Part shown: piece after piece, positions 30,301 through 40,142 of the stretch
How positions within the stretch are numbered: the first letter of the stretch is position 1
Layout: the number at the start of each line of letters is the position of its first letter
Assembly: GCA_030248135.1 (NCBI GenBank)
Contig: JASANC010002762.1
Span: 1 to 64,000, forward strand
From: Theristus sp. LFF4_11
Taxonomy: Eukaryota > Nematoda > Chromadorea > Monhysterida > Xyalidae
DNA: 64,000 nt
Direction of reading: 5' to 3'
The notes under the pieces: model-generated
The model's database searches: none
The model's input: the letters and a program-made list of their open reading frames with translations, nothing else
Told to the model about the DNA's origin: nothing
Position numbers and translations under genes: made by a program

Positions 30301-32791
30301 TTTCATGCTGTTCAGGGTGTCCATGAGACTGGAGAGTCCGCTGAGGTGGTGCAAAAGCTGAAAGTGCAATTCCAAGCCGTGCTGCTCGCGAAAGAACGCG
30401 GATGGTCGCAACGCCTGCAAAAGGTAAAATCCGTTTCTTTAATTATCGTTTTTTTTTTACTTATCATCATAGAATACAATGTTGCGGGACGAAAGGTCAC
30501 CACTAGAGCAAATCTGAATTGTTGTGCCAAGCATAATAAAACTGATTCGAGTCTCATAACGATGAAACAATGACGTCTGTTGTCACCCTCGTGGCCTGGT
30601 GGTAGCTCGCTAGACTCTTGGCTGTGCTGTGCGTTCGGGGGATCGAACTCCGCCGAGGGCTGTATTGGCACTTAATGACAGAGAAAACTCGACGGGCACC
30701 CTACTCGGCGCTTTTCTGGGTTAGCCCTGCCTCAAATCCCAACCGCAACAACAACCATAACTCGGTTGAACACTGTTGCGTCACGCAGGAGCAGCGTCGC
30801 TTCGAACGGGTGCAAGAGGACAATCGGACGCTGCGTCGCGAGGCGGACCAGTCGCGGCAGACGGCGGACAACATGACCAAGTGCGCGGACAACTGTCGCA
30901 AGTCGCTCGCAGTCGTCTGCGGTCGGTGGCCAGTCTGCTCAGTTCACTGATTCGTTGTTCATTTTTATCGATTTTTGAGCGTGTGTGTGTGTGTGTGTGG
31001 TCTCTTTTGTGAGTGTCATGAAAAAACGGCCCACTCTCAACTGGCGGAGATATCGAATGAAGTCAATTCCAGGAGAATAATGCAATATACTGATTGGCTG
31101 TGTTTTGAACGACGCACTCCGATTGGTTCTGGGCGAAATTGAACCGTGGCTGACCCGGTGATCGGTGTATTTTGAGTTGGATGTGATGCGTGCTTTCTGT
31201 ACAGGTGCATTGCTGTGGAGGTGGAGTCTGTGCTGCACGGAAAGCGTGCATCCACGTGCATCACCTCACCAGCCAATCAGCTGATTGCCTACAATTTAGA
31301 GTTCGACTGTACTCTATTAAAAAAATACAGGTGAACTGAGCTCAGTGCGTCTAGCACGTGGCAGCGACGACCTCGACGCGGTCGTTCGTGAACGCGACCA
31401 GGCCATGGAGGACCTGCAGGCCGTCGAGAACTCGTTCGCTGATCTGCACCGTCGCTACGAGAAGCTGCGCAACACCACCGAGGAGACGAAGAAGGTGCTG
31501 CATCGTTGGTGCTGTGGATTGTTGTTGGTGGACCATTGCATTGAAAGAATACCACCGCGACAATTTTTGCGCCAATGCGGATTTCTCTTCGTTGCAATAA
31601 TTCGCAGACATTTCCGTTTATCGCAATCTGTAAAAATATTTGGCCCGTTTTTTATAATTGACACAAAGGCGATCGTCTTCTGTTTGACCAGCTCAGCTTG
31701 CAGCATCACAATGTAGAGCACACCTCCGTCACACGGCTATTGTGAAAGTAGCCCTCTTGCAAAATGAATTCAGTCGGACCGACTGAAAGACAAAACTGAT
31801 TTCCTGCGCGTTTGCAGAACGAAGACCGCCTGAAGCAGACGCAACTGCTGCTAGAGACGAAATGCCAACGGTATGAGGAACGATACTCGAAACTGCGCGA
31901 ATTCGCCGAAGCACGTCTCGAAAAGTCGGTTGACGTTTTTGTGTGTTAGCGAACGATAATTGGCTGTGTTTTTCTTCGGATTGGCTAGACCTTATTGGAG
32001 TACGTGTGAAACTGTTCGGCCGATCAGAAAAAATAGGCTGCTGAGACTTGCTATGGTCTAGTCGGTATGACCTGTCATTCGGTCCTTCCTACTGAAACAG
32101 CGCACGCGCAAACGCCACTCAATGTGTTCTTTTGCCTGGAAACACAACACGAATACCAACGGAAGTACACAATACCGCAATTCGCTCCAATGGATAGAAA
32201 CGGGACCGTCATTCCATGCAGCACACTGATTGGCTGCTTAGCGGGTGTTTCATTTCTCTGTTATTTTTGTTTCACAACTCTCTCATTACTATCCATGACA
32301 GAGCGAACCAAGAAATCGAGCGGCTCATGCGTGCCCGCGACACGGACACCCTCTCGTTGCGGGCGCAATTGAAGAAACGCGAATTGCAGGTGGAGACTCT
32401 CGAAAAGTCGCTCGAACATAAGGTACGGTGTTGGTTGATTTTCGGGTTCAGATTGAAATGCAGAGCAATATGAGCTGATACAGCTGTGCGTTGAAGTCAC
32501 AGTCCCAGAAGACGACTTCGCATATGAAGCACACTGCGTGTGTGTGCTGTGTGTGTTGTTGTTGTTTTGCGGCTGGCAAGTGTTGCAACTCTCTACCAGT
32601 GTTGGTTGATTGGCTCAATGCACATACAAACGCAGCGGCAAGTGTTTTTTTTGAAACAGTGAATCGGGTTCTGTTGTGATAAGAAGTTGTCAAAACTGTT
32701 TCTTGTTTTCCAGAACAAGGAGATCTCAGAGTTGACAGCCATCTGCGATGAGCTGATACAGAAGGCGGCACCAGACGGCTCTCGCAGTTGA
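18345..32791 (+). CDS. TACC: Transforming acidic coiled-coil protein (TACC)
   Basis: Centrosome and spindle microtubule regulator that recruits XMAP215/ch-TOG polymerases and is an Aurora A target. Exons: 18345-18383 (5' UTR from 18296), 19246-19641, 19921-20121, 20286-20474, 20750-21072, 22223-22270, 23595-23718, 23862-24609, 25106-25133, 25214-25352, 25735-25931, 28219-28299, 28594-28738, 29531-29677, 30316-30423, 30789-30921, 31331-31494, 31818-31924, 32302-32422, 32714-32791. Phases close to 1171 aa. N-terminal 700 residues: disordered Pro/Ala then acidic (DEEDIDDDIDDIDDGD; NDDDDDD). KRRQASL near residue 769 is an Aurora/PKA-type site. The last ~235 residues are coiled coil with TACC signatures: DLQAVENSFADLHRRYEKL, ETLEKSLEHK and the terminal NKEISELTAICDELI, matching the ...ELTxICDDLI end of animal TACCs. 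The 24609-25133 junction is the least certain. Confidence 0.9.
26803..27542. mobile_element. Non-autonomous hAT-like element (740 bp)
   Basis: Inverted termini TAGAGATGT, followed by A/T homopolymer subterminal blocks at both ends, are flanked by a perfect 8-bp duplication ATCCCACC (26795-26802 and 27543-27550). An 8-bp target duplication and a TAGAG-type end fit the hAT superfamily. No transposase ORF, so a MITE. It sits in the TACC intron 25932-28218. Confidence 0.85.
28770..28937. mobile_element. MITE family A (CAATCAGCTGATTGG termini)
   Basis: Left end GGTCGAACTC...CCAATCTGCTGATTGGCTGG and right end CCAGCCAATTAGCTGATTG...GGAGTTCGAGTGT are imperfect inverted repeats around an unrelated core. 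Related copies lie at 31061-31310, 45364-45517, 53279-53404 and 62682-62809. Confidence 0.7.
29010..29143. mobile_element. MITE family B (AAGTCCTAGTCTGAAGAC termini), degenerate copy
   Basis: Ends GTTCTTGTCTGA and TCTTCAGACAGGAACTTT are inverted relatives of the family-B terminus seen at 33943, 35251 and 63363. Lies in a TACC intron. Confidence 0.5.
30582..30765 (+). mobile_element. tRNA-derived SINE, plus orientation
   Basis: Head has an RNA polymerase III A box (GTGGCCTGGTGGTAGCTCGC) and a B box (GGATCGAACTCC), then a body with GACAGAGAAAACTCGA and GGGTTAGCCCTG and a CAACAACAACC tail. A second copy lies at 53855-54052 in the opposite orientation. Sits in the TACC intron between 30423 and 30789. 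Confidence 0.85.
31061..31310. mobile_element. MITE family A copy
   Basis: The right end CCAGCCAATCAGCTGATTGCC...GAGTTCGACTGT is clear. The left end near ACTGATTGGCTGTG is degenerate. In the TACC intron before the exon at 31331. Confidence 0.55.
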
Positions 32792-34542
32792 AAAACAAAC
32801 AAGTTTTTGTATGAATTTCCGACTTTTTTCTTTCTTTCGAGATTGAATGTGAAAATTCCAAGCACACGGAATACGATTTTTACTGTTTTCGTTCTCGAAA
32901 CGATCTCGCACAGTTTTTTAGTCGTTAGGGGCGTTTTATTCTCAAAACTCCAGTGCTGGGTTTTTTCGTCTCGTTCTGCACACACCCAACGGTTATACCA
33001 TGCAAGATTCTGAAGACCGAACACTGATGATGACGTTGCATGTGTGCCCGGAGTTTTGTGGATTTCTTTGTTAAACCGTGACGATTTCACTGCACCACGT
33101 TCCCGTCGGCTTTATCTGCTGCTCAGTTTTTTTTTTGTTTCTTATTGTCTTTTCTATTGTTTTTATGTGCGCTGTTCGTGTCTGATATTTTTTTGGTGTT
33201 GCTTTTCGGAATTTTCTGTGCATTTGTGAGTTTGAAATTTGTGAGGTTTTTCAAAGCAGTCGTTTATTTTGTGCCCTTCCCCTACTTTTCAATGTTGTAT
33301 GAACAGATGTTCTTTGTGGTTTTTGATGTCTTCGATTTTTTTCTGCAACCAGTGTCCAGTACAAGGAAAGTCACAGACGTTTTTGTGAAAGTGTTGGAGC
33401 AGAATTAGTGATTAGATCAATCAAAAATGGAGACACCCTTTTTCGTTATTTATAGAGTATTCGCGAATTTGACAAACTCGTTTACATTTTTCGCCATTTG
33501 TGATACGTGTTGCACATGTTTGTGTCGTTCTCAGCCTGACATAATGAGTGTTGCTTTTCAAAAGGAGCTATTTTTTATGTTTGCTTGTTCGCAATAACTG
33601 AAATCATGAAAATGTTGTATTCATTCTTATAATTCTCCAATTAAAAAATAGCAACGCAATCTGATTTATGCAAAATATCTGTTGGTCTTTTCGCACATTC
33701 CGTGATACCAGCTGTTTTTTTATTAGAAAAAATAACAATGTGATTTCCGCATTTTCAGTTTCAGTGTTCTTTTCTGGCGGGCATTTTTGAGAGGAAATTC
33801 TGAAAAAAACCGACAATATTGGTTATAATTTTTTTTAAATTTAGCACCAATTTTCGCTCTTCCGTGATAATTTTTCTAGTTATACTCATTTACCGCACCA
33901 GTTCAATTTGGTTACCTACTATTGCTGCGTTGTGTAATGCTAAAGTCCTTGTCTGAATACCGTGCACTTTCATTCAGCGCACATGCTTGTTGATGTTGTG
34001 CAGTTTCAGACAAACACACCGGCACATGCGCTACCGCTCGTGCCAATGGTGTTATCGCATGTGTGTGAACCTGTGTCTGTGTGTTTGGTTGTTAAGTTTA
34101 AGAGTGCGCCTGGAAAGAACGCACAGTCTTCAGACTAGGACTTGGATATCGCCTGTTTCTATTCGCCTGGTCTGATCACATGACTGTGGACAATCAGATT
34201 TTCCTGATTGCAAGAAATAGACTATGTGTCGTGTGAATTTTAGTTGAACATTGATTTGTTGCCGCTTCACATAATTATTGTAATTTTACAGCCTTGCGTT
34301 TTTTTCGGACTGCAAAAAATATTAATAAAATGTTCTGAGTTTTATGAAAAGCGGCGGTCTTTTGTTTTGTTTAATCGGTTCGAATCTACCGATGCGAAAG
34401 AAAACATTAATAAATATTGGAAATAATATTGAAAAAAATAATAAAATTCTGTTGTGGTCATTCATAACCAATCAGCGTGTCCCCATTCAAACGCTGTCAG
34501 TTTAAAAAAAATGATAGGTGACTGAGGACACAAAACAAAAAA
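32792..34542. other. TACC to STX18 intergenic region
   Basis: T-rich with no coding exon. Contains one MITE (33943-34143). STX18 upstream sequence near 34466 contains an ACCAATCAGC motif, as do many introns here. Confidence 0.5.
33943..34143. mobile_element. MITE family B copy
   Basis: Termini AAGTCCTTGTCTGAA and TTCAGACTAGGACTT are inverted repeats. The core is rich in alternating TG/CA words. Confidence 0.7.
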
Positions 34543-37500
34543 ATGGACCAAACCGCGCTATTTCGCGCCTGCGTGAAAGCGATGAGGGTCAGAAAGAGAA
34601 ACCGAATAAAAATTCAAGAGCGCGCACCCGCGCTTGTGTCTGAGTTCACAGTGAGCGCCAAGAAATTGGTCAGTTTGACAGTTTGATGTGTGGTCGATGG
34701 AACAAAAGTTCAGCTTTCCCGTTTTTTGTGGTCGTTTGTAAGTGTTGATAATCTGTAGATGTCCATTATTTTTTCGAAGAGTCAGATCCACGCAGAGCAT
34801 ATCTCGTGTAATTAAATCGTGAACCACAAAATAGGCATCCAAGAAAAAGCATTTTGCGGTCAGGTCTTCTCCTACCTGAAATACATGTCAACATGCGCAC
34901 ATGCAGCCGCAACATTGCACTGCAATTTGCATTTTGTTGCACCATTTTTCTATGTTGCAGCTTTCATTGATCAGCGAGTTGCGCGAATTTCTGGTCTCGC
35001 ATCGTAAAGACTACATCAACAGTTGGTGAGTGTATGGGGTGGATATTGCAGTTGAGCGTGCAGGTGCAACACGCTGAATGGCTGCATTTCTTGAATAGAG
35101 CGCGCTGATTTGGTGCTACCTTTCCAATCCGCGTGCTGCACAGTTGAGTTGCACAAAGTTTTCACAGAAACTGTGGTTTCACTTTCATCTTTCTCAAATC
35201 TTGTGTTCAATTTTTAATTGTCAGCTTTGTGATGTGATGTTTGCGGTTATAAGTCCTGGTTTGAAGACACTGCACAGTGCACACGCAGATACGTACGCAC
35301 ACATGCTGTGACACGGACGCGGCCGTAATATCGTATGTGTGCGTGTGTATTCGTGTTGTGTGACACTGTGCAACATTACTGAGTTGTGTCGTACAACCAA
35401 GTGCGCGGTCTTCAGCCTGGGACTTTGGGCGCATTCACGTTGCAGTATTTAGTGACCGCCTGGGTTTTTTTTTGCAGAAAAACGTCGGTTTTTTGCAGAA
35501 ATTTTGGACCGTTTGCAGAAATTTTTTAGCAGATTTCTGCAAATTGCAGAAACAGATTTGCATACAAACTTTGGTTCTGCAATATTCAATTTGTGCTCAG
35601 CGCTTGACTTAAGTTTCACATTCAACATGGAAGAAAATTCAAATAATTTTTTTGTCAAAAAACAGCTGTTTCGGCGGTTGCTGTAGCGCAATGATTGGCG
35701 TTTTGTTTTGCCTTCGTAAATAAAAATGGGAGTATTTCAAGTTCGAAAAATAAAACAGAATCAGATCAAATCGAAAATTATTGTTTGCTGTTAGGCTGAA
35801 CAGCTGCTGGCGTACGGAAATGCCGATCTGCTGTATCTGCACCAGTTTTATTCATCAATTTTGCCGGGCAAGGGCAGTATCGCTGACGAATGGAAACGAT
35901 TCAAATGCGAACGAATTCAATTCCCTGGTCCGAGTATAACTGCAGGCAAGCATGCAGTATCTGGGGATGAAAACAAAGAGGCGAAACAAAATCAAACCGA
36001 ACACCTTTGCACCTTTGAGAACGTCGAACCCCCCGAAGTCATCGCTTTGATTGCGAAATTTGAGCAATGAGGGTTCTCATTTGATATTGATTGTGTTGTT
36101 GTTAGGTTGAATGATTTGAAACGAATGATTAGTGATTTGTTTGGTTTGGCAATCTGGTTTGGCTTTGGTGTTTTTCTGAATCTTTGAAAAATTCTGCGGT
36201 AAAACGATGCAATTGGCAATTGCAACTCTGAGCATCGTTAAGAAATGATGCTCAGAACGAAAACAAACGACATTAAACAAACACAAAAACCATTTTCGTC
36301 ATGTTTTTGAAATTTGCAGAAACCAAATTTCATTTGCAGAAATTTTTTAGCAAATTTCTGCAAATTGCAGAACCGGCTTTTTGAAAAAAAAACCTAGGTG
36401 ACCGCACAGCTGTGTTAAAACATAGCTGCGCGGGCTATAAATACTGTAACATGAATGCGGCTTTTACTTGTTTACGCTATTTTTTCAGTCATCTCGTGAA
36501 TCAGTCAAGTCGACTGACTGACTTGGACCGTGATCGAATCGACGCCGACGCGGAGGCTGCCATTCACAATTGTCAACGATTGTTGAAAGATTTGCTTCAA
36601 ATGGGTTCGTTGCTGTTTTGAATTACTGAAAGAAACTGATTTTTTCGTTGTATTCGCTTGCGAGTGCGTTCGTTGGTGTGTGACTGTCAAAAAAATCGGG
36701 CTCCAAACAAAAATCCAATGGTGTTTTAATGCAGCCCCGATGAATGGCGTTTAGCAGCGCTATTGACTATGCAAGCCAACGCAAAACAGTTCATTCATTT
36801 GTCCGAAACTCGTTGAGAGAATCTTTTTTAAATTTAAACGTAATCTATTAGTGATTTTTTACAGCCGAGACTGAAAAACAACGCTGCGGGGCGCAAGTGT
36901 ACCGGCATCGGTCGACGTTGGTCGAGATCACGGAGGCATATTTGAAAGGTGATTAAAAAGTGCGTTTGCGGTAGCTGCAAGCTGCTCGAAGTGAGCTGAA
37001 AACTCAAAAGCGATCCATGTCGCCTCATTCGTCTTGTTGTCTGTGATTCTGAGTTCGATTGCTTGTTTTTTTCTGATTTTCTTGCAGCCGTCTGTCGCAT
37101 CTACAGTGAGCAGCGAGCGATTCGCGTGAAAAAGGCGGCCGACATGAAACGAATGTGGGTGTTATTCTCTCCTCAGAAGTCTGCTCTGAGTCCGTAGCAC
37201 CCTATATTCTGCATTATTTTTAGTTTGATTCTCTAGTCCACACAGCCAATCAGATTGGTCTTTTCAGGTCCCGCCTGTCCGGTTTGCTGAGCAACCGGAA
37301 AATCATTCCGGTTTCTCCAAAACTGGCATCTGCATCGACTCAAGGCAGCAGTAATTCATTAGCTGCGCCAAGAAACGTGGATGCAAACGTCAATGATCAA
37401 CGGTCAGATGGTCCGGCTTACTTAATGGATAAAACTGATAATTCAAATGGCCTGCGGCAGCGTGCTGGTGCGAGTTTTCTGTTTAAAATTTTGAATTTTC

Positions 37501-39049
37501 TTTCACTGTTGTAAATATTCACCTTAAAACTCCGCAAGCAACGAAACGAACTGGTTGTGTTCAATTGAATCTGGCACGTTTGATTGGTCGGACGAATATT
37601 GTGTAGCCAATCAGCGTGCTGGGCTCTAGATTTGCAATTTACAATTCACGAATTCTTTTTTTTTCTTAGCCGTCAGAAGACAATCGGCAGTAGAAAACGA
37701 TCAGCAGTCACCTTCTTCTTCTACGATCAGAACCAATCAAATCACACAAGAAGAATTGGAGAAAATGGACAGAAAATACACGGATGATGAAATGCAGCTG
37801 ACAGAAAGCGAACGCAACACTGTACTTAAAAAAGAAATTGTTGTTTTTTTGAATTGAAAATGAATTGAATTTTTCGAATTATTGATATTTATTAGATTGT
37901 TTTGTTTCGCCAAAGCAAAATAGATTATTTCCAAGCAGCCAACTGTTTATGTGGTTGTGTACAGCTGCGAAAAAAATGAAATCTGAGTTCAAAATTGCCT
38001 TTTTTCAGTTTATGGCCGAAAACGAGCAACTGTACAAACGCGTCAATTCGATGACCGATGACATTGAGTGAGTGTGTTTTTTTCACACATTTCCAATTCT
38101 GACAGCTTGATTTGTTAAGTCATTCTTGTTCAACCAATCGTAAAGCCAGCCAAATTCTAAGAACACGTGATCCAGACACCGCTGCTACTGCCGCAAAGTT
38201 CCCAGAGGGGCACATCCCAGTTAAGTGGCGGCCACTTCCTTTATATCTGAGGTTGGACACAGGCCAAAATGCAAAATAGCTTTTACACAGCAGTTTTATT
38301 GATCTGCAGATTTCACTGAACCATTACAGGCAAGTCGAAGGCAAGGTGGTCGAGATTGCGCGCCTCCAGGAGATCTTCACGAGCAAGGTGCTGGAGCAGG
38401 ACGTCAGCATACAGCACATCCACGTCACTGCCATACATTCCACGGAGAATCTGAAATATGGAAATGAACAGATCAGAGAAGTGCGCAATCGTTTACTCGT
38501 TTTACCATTCGAGCAATTGACGAGCAAATAGAGCCCTGTTTTCAAGTCTGTTGTAAAAATTTGTTTTTTACTATTAGAAACCCTTGGTCTTACCGCTGCG
38601 AAACCTACGAACGAACAAATAACGTTGTCATAGTTTCTTGTCGGCGGAGCAGACGCACAAGATTTAGTTTCACAATATTTTGAATTTCGTGCGCTGGCTT
38701 GCCAGCAAAGAAATGTGACCAAAGAAAATCGTTCGAACGGTTTCCACTGCGACAACTTTCCAATGCGTACGCTTTTGTCTCCGTTGTTTCTCGCTCAGTG
38801 CAGCACTGCAATACGCCACGTGCATGTACATTGTATGCCACTGTGTTTGCTTCGGACCATTTGGAACACGAGAATGAAATCAGGTCTGCATCGTAATGAC
38901 AAATGGTGTGACTGAAAAAAACTGATACTCAAAATTGTCTCGGCTTTTTGCAGGCAATGAAACGGCAGGCAGGCATGCGCGTATGGCTGATATTCTCGTT
39001 GCTTGTTCTGACGTTCACACTGTGGTTCTTGCACTGGTATAATCCGTGA
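34543..39049 (+). CDS. STX18: Syntaxin-18 (ER Qa-SNARE)
   Basis: Qa-SNARE of the ER (Ufe1 homologue) for Golgi-to-ER retrograde fusion with the NRZ tether, USE1, BNIP1/SEC20 and SEC22B. Exons: 34543-34650, 34961-35025, 36489-36604, 36865-36948, 37088-37154, 37268-37467, 37670-37821, 38009-38067, 38330-38480, 38954-39049; 365 aa (human protein about 335), all phases close. The N-terminus [19 protein letters not shown] matches the family start [26 protein letters not shown] and [16 protein letters not shown] blocks follow, then a Ser/Asn-rich linker, and a SNARE helix with [20 protein letters not shown] and [15 protein letters not shown] single C-terminal anchor follows ([20 protein letters not shown]) with a tail of three residues. 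The first intron-exon boundary skips a stretch present in human. Confidence 0.95.
35251..35425. mobile_element. MITE family B copy
   Basis: Termini AAGTCCTGGTTTGAAGAC and GTCTTCAGCCTGGGACTT; core with GTGTGTGCG and ACACTGTGCAACATTAC. In an STX18 intron, just left of the insertion at 35460. Confidence 0.75.
35460..36397. mobile_element. hAT-like insertion in STX18 intron, carrying an exon-like ORF
   Basis: The 938-bp block starts CTGGGTTTTTTTTT and ends AAAAAAAAACCTAG (inverted). It is flanked by the 8-bp direct repeat GTGACCGC (35452-35459 and 36398-36405). Subterminal GCAGAAATTTTTTAGC blocks occur at both ends (about 35516 and 36340). No transposase. Inside is an open frame of 91 codons preceded by a 3' splice-like AG (35795-36070). 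Confidence 0.75.
35795..36070 (+). CDS. Exon-like ORF inside transposon, unknown product
   Basis: After TTTGCTGTTAG there are 91 sense codons starting [19 protein letters not shown] and ending ALIAKFEQ before TGA. Composition is ordinary for a globular protein fragment, with mixed charged and hydrophobic residues and no repeats. It is absent from syntaxin-18 homologues, whose sequence continues directly from the exon ending 35025 to that at 36489. It lies wholly inside the target-duplication-flanked insertion, so it may be a captured 3'-terminal exon of another gene. I do not recognise the protein. Whether it is expressed cannot be told. Confidence 0.4.
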   Translation, partial: AEQLLAYGNADLLYLHQFYSSILPGKGSIADEWKRFKCERIQFPGPSITAGKHAVSGDENKEAKQNQTEHLCTFENVEPPEVIALIAKFEQ

Positions 39050-39389
39050 TTGTTTGCTGTTGTTTGGCGCTTTTGACTTTTTTTGCAGTTTTGAGTGTAC
39101 ATAGCTGAATTCGCTTCTTACGAAAGCCAAACGAAACAGACTGTGATTAAAATTTCCGTTGTCGGTTTGTTACAAAACACGTTTTTTATCATTCACAACT
39201 TGCTTCACAATTACCAACCAGCCAATTCATTCATTCATGTGATTCGCTCAGAGCTGTTGTGTAAAATTGATGTTGATGGTATGGGAGAAATCTTTTTGGT
39301 GATTTTTGAAAAGTGGAATGCACGGAGCTAACGCACTGCCACCAGAGGCTTTCGACACGGCTTGTGTAGTGTATTATCAATTTTTTAGG

Positions 39390-39590
39390 TTCTGCGACTC
39401 AATGGATTTGCAGAGTGAAAGGAAACTGGTTTCAATCTTTATGTGGCAATATCAAATCGCCCAACCCAAATGAAACTGTCCTATTTAGGGAACTCGGGTT
39501 AGTAGGCCAATTTTGAATTCCCGCGTCATGCATAAAACGTTTTACGTATCTATGCGCGCATTGAGTCTCTGAGCCAAAATAAAAACTCGT
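39390..39590. repeat. Interspersed repeat family C, copy 1
   Basis: Starts TCTGCGACTCAATGG and continues GAAAGGAAAC, CCTATTTAGGGA, AATTCCCGCGTC and TATGCGCGCATTGAGTCTC. Copies with the same word order lie at 45181-45347 and 57264-57466. Confidence 0.8.
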
Positions 39591-40005
39591 ACACAGGTAT
39601 CTTTCAGCGATACAGTTTTAGTCAACCCAGCATCATTGCAAAAACGTTATAAAATTTTTCAATTAAAATTATTCAAGACATCAAGAGCAATTCATCGATG
39701 CAAAACACGTTCATTGATTCAATTTGCTTTCCATTTTCAACAGTTACCGTTGGAATAATAATGGTGATAGTGTTTATCGTCTGAGCACGTTCACGAAAGA
39801 GTAATAGAAATACAGTACGGTAAGAAGTAAAAAAGAGTAATAAACGAAAATACGGTGTAAAAAATGGTCACACTGAGATTGTGCAGTTCGGAAAGTATCA
39901 ATAAGCAGCAACTGAAATCTCAAGTAGTTCCGAGCGTCAGCAAGTTTTTGATTGATGCAGCAACAATCACCTGCACCTCAATGCAACATCACACCCCGCA
40001 TCTGT

Positions 40006-40142
40006 TCAGTGCCACAGGGCGCGTGTGTAGTAGGACCGCAGGTGACGCAACGGGGTGCGCGGTATGAAACTGTTGTGCACGCGTGGCATCGGAAATTGCG
40101 GCTCGTTCGAGTCGTACAACAGGGCGCCCGTGTCCTCGTAGT
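40006..40142 (-). CDS. Candidate terminal exon of an unidentified minus-strand gene
   Basis: Read on the minus strand, CTACAG-like TTGCAG precedes an exon that enters in phase 1, codes 44 residues and ends in TGA. The frame chosen (beginning YEDTGALLYDSNEPQFPMPR) has strongly G/C-rich third positions, as the real genes here do. The other two frames are also open but lack this bias. Upstream, 40720-40870 on the same strand has an open stretch with three cysteines and a GT donor, but the phases do not connect without a further exon. No family recognised. Confidence 0.35.

Noticed and set aside
30982..31000. (GT)n tract as a possible Z-DNA regulatory element
   Set aside because: Short simple repeat in an intron with no context to support a function.
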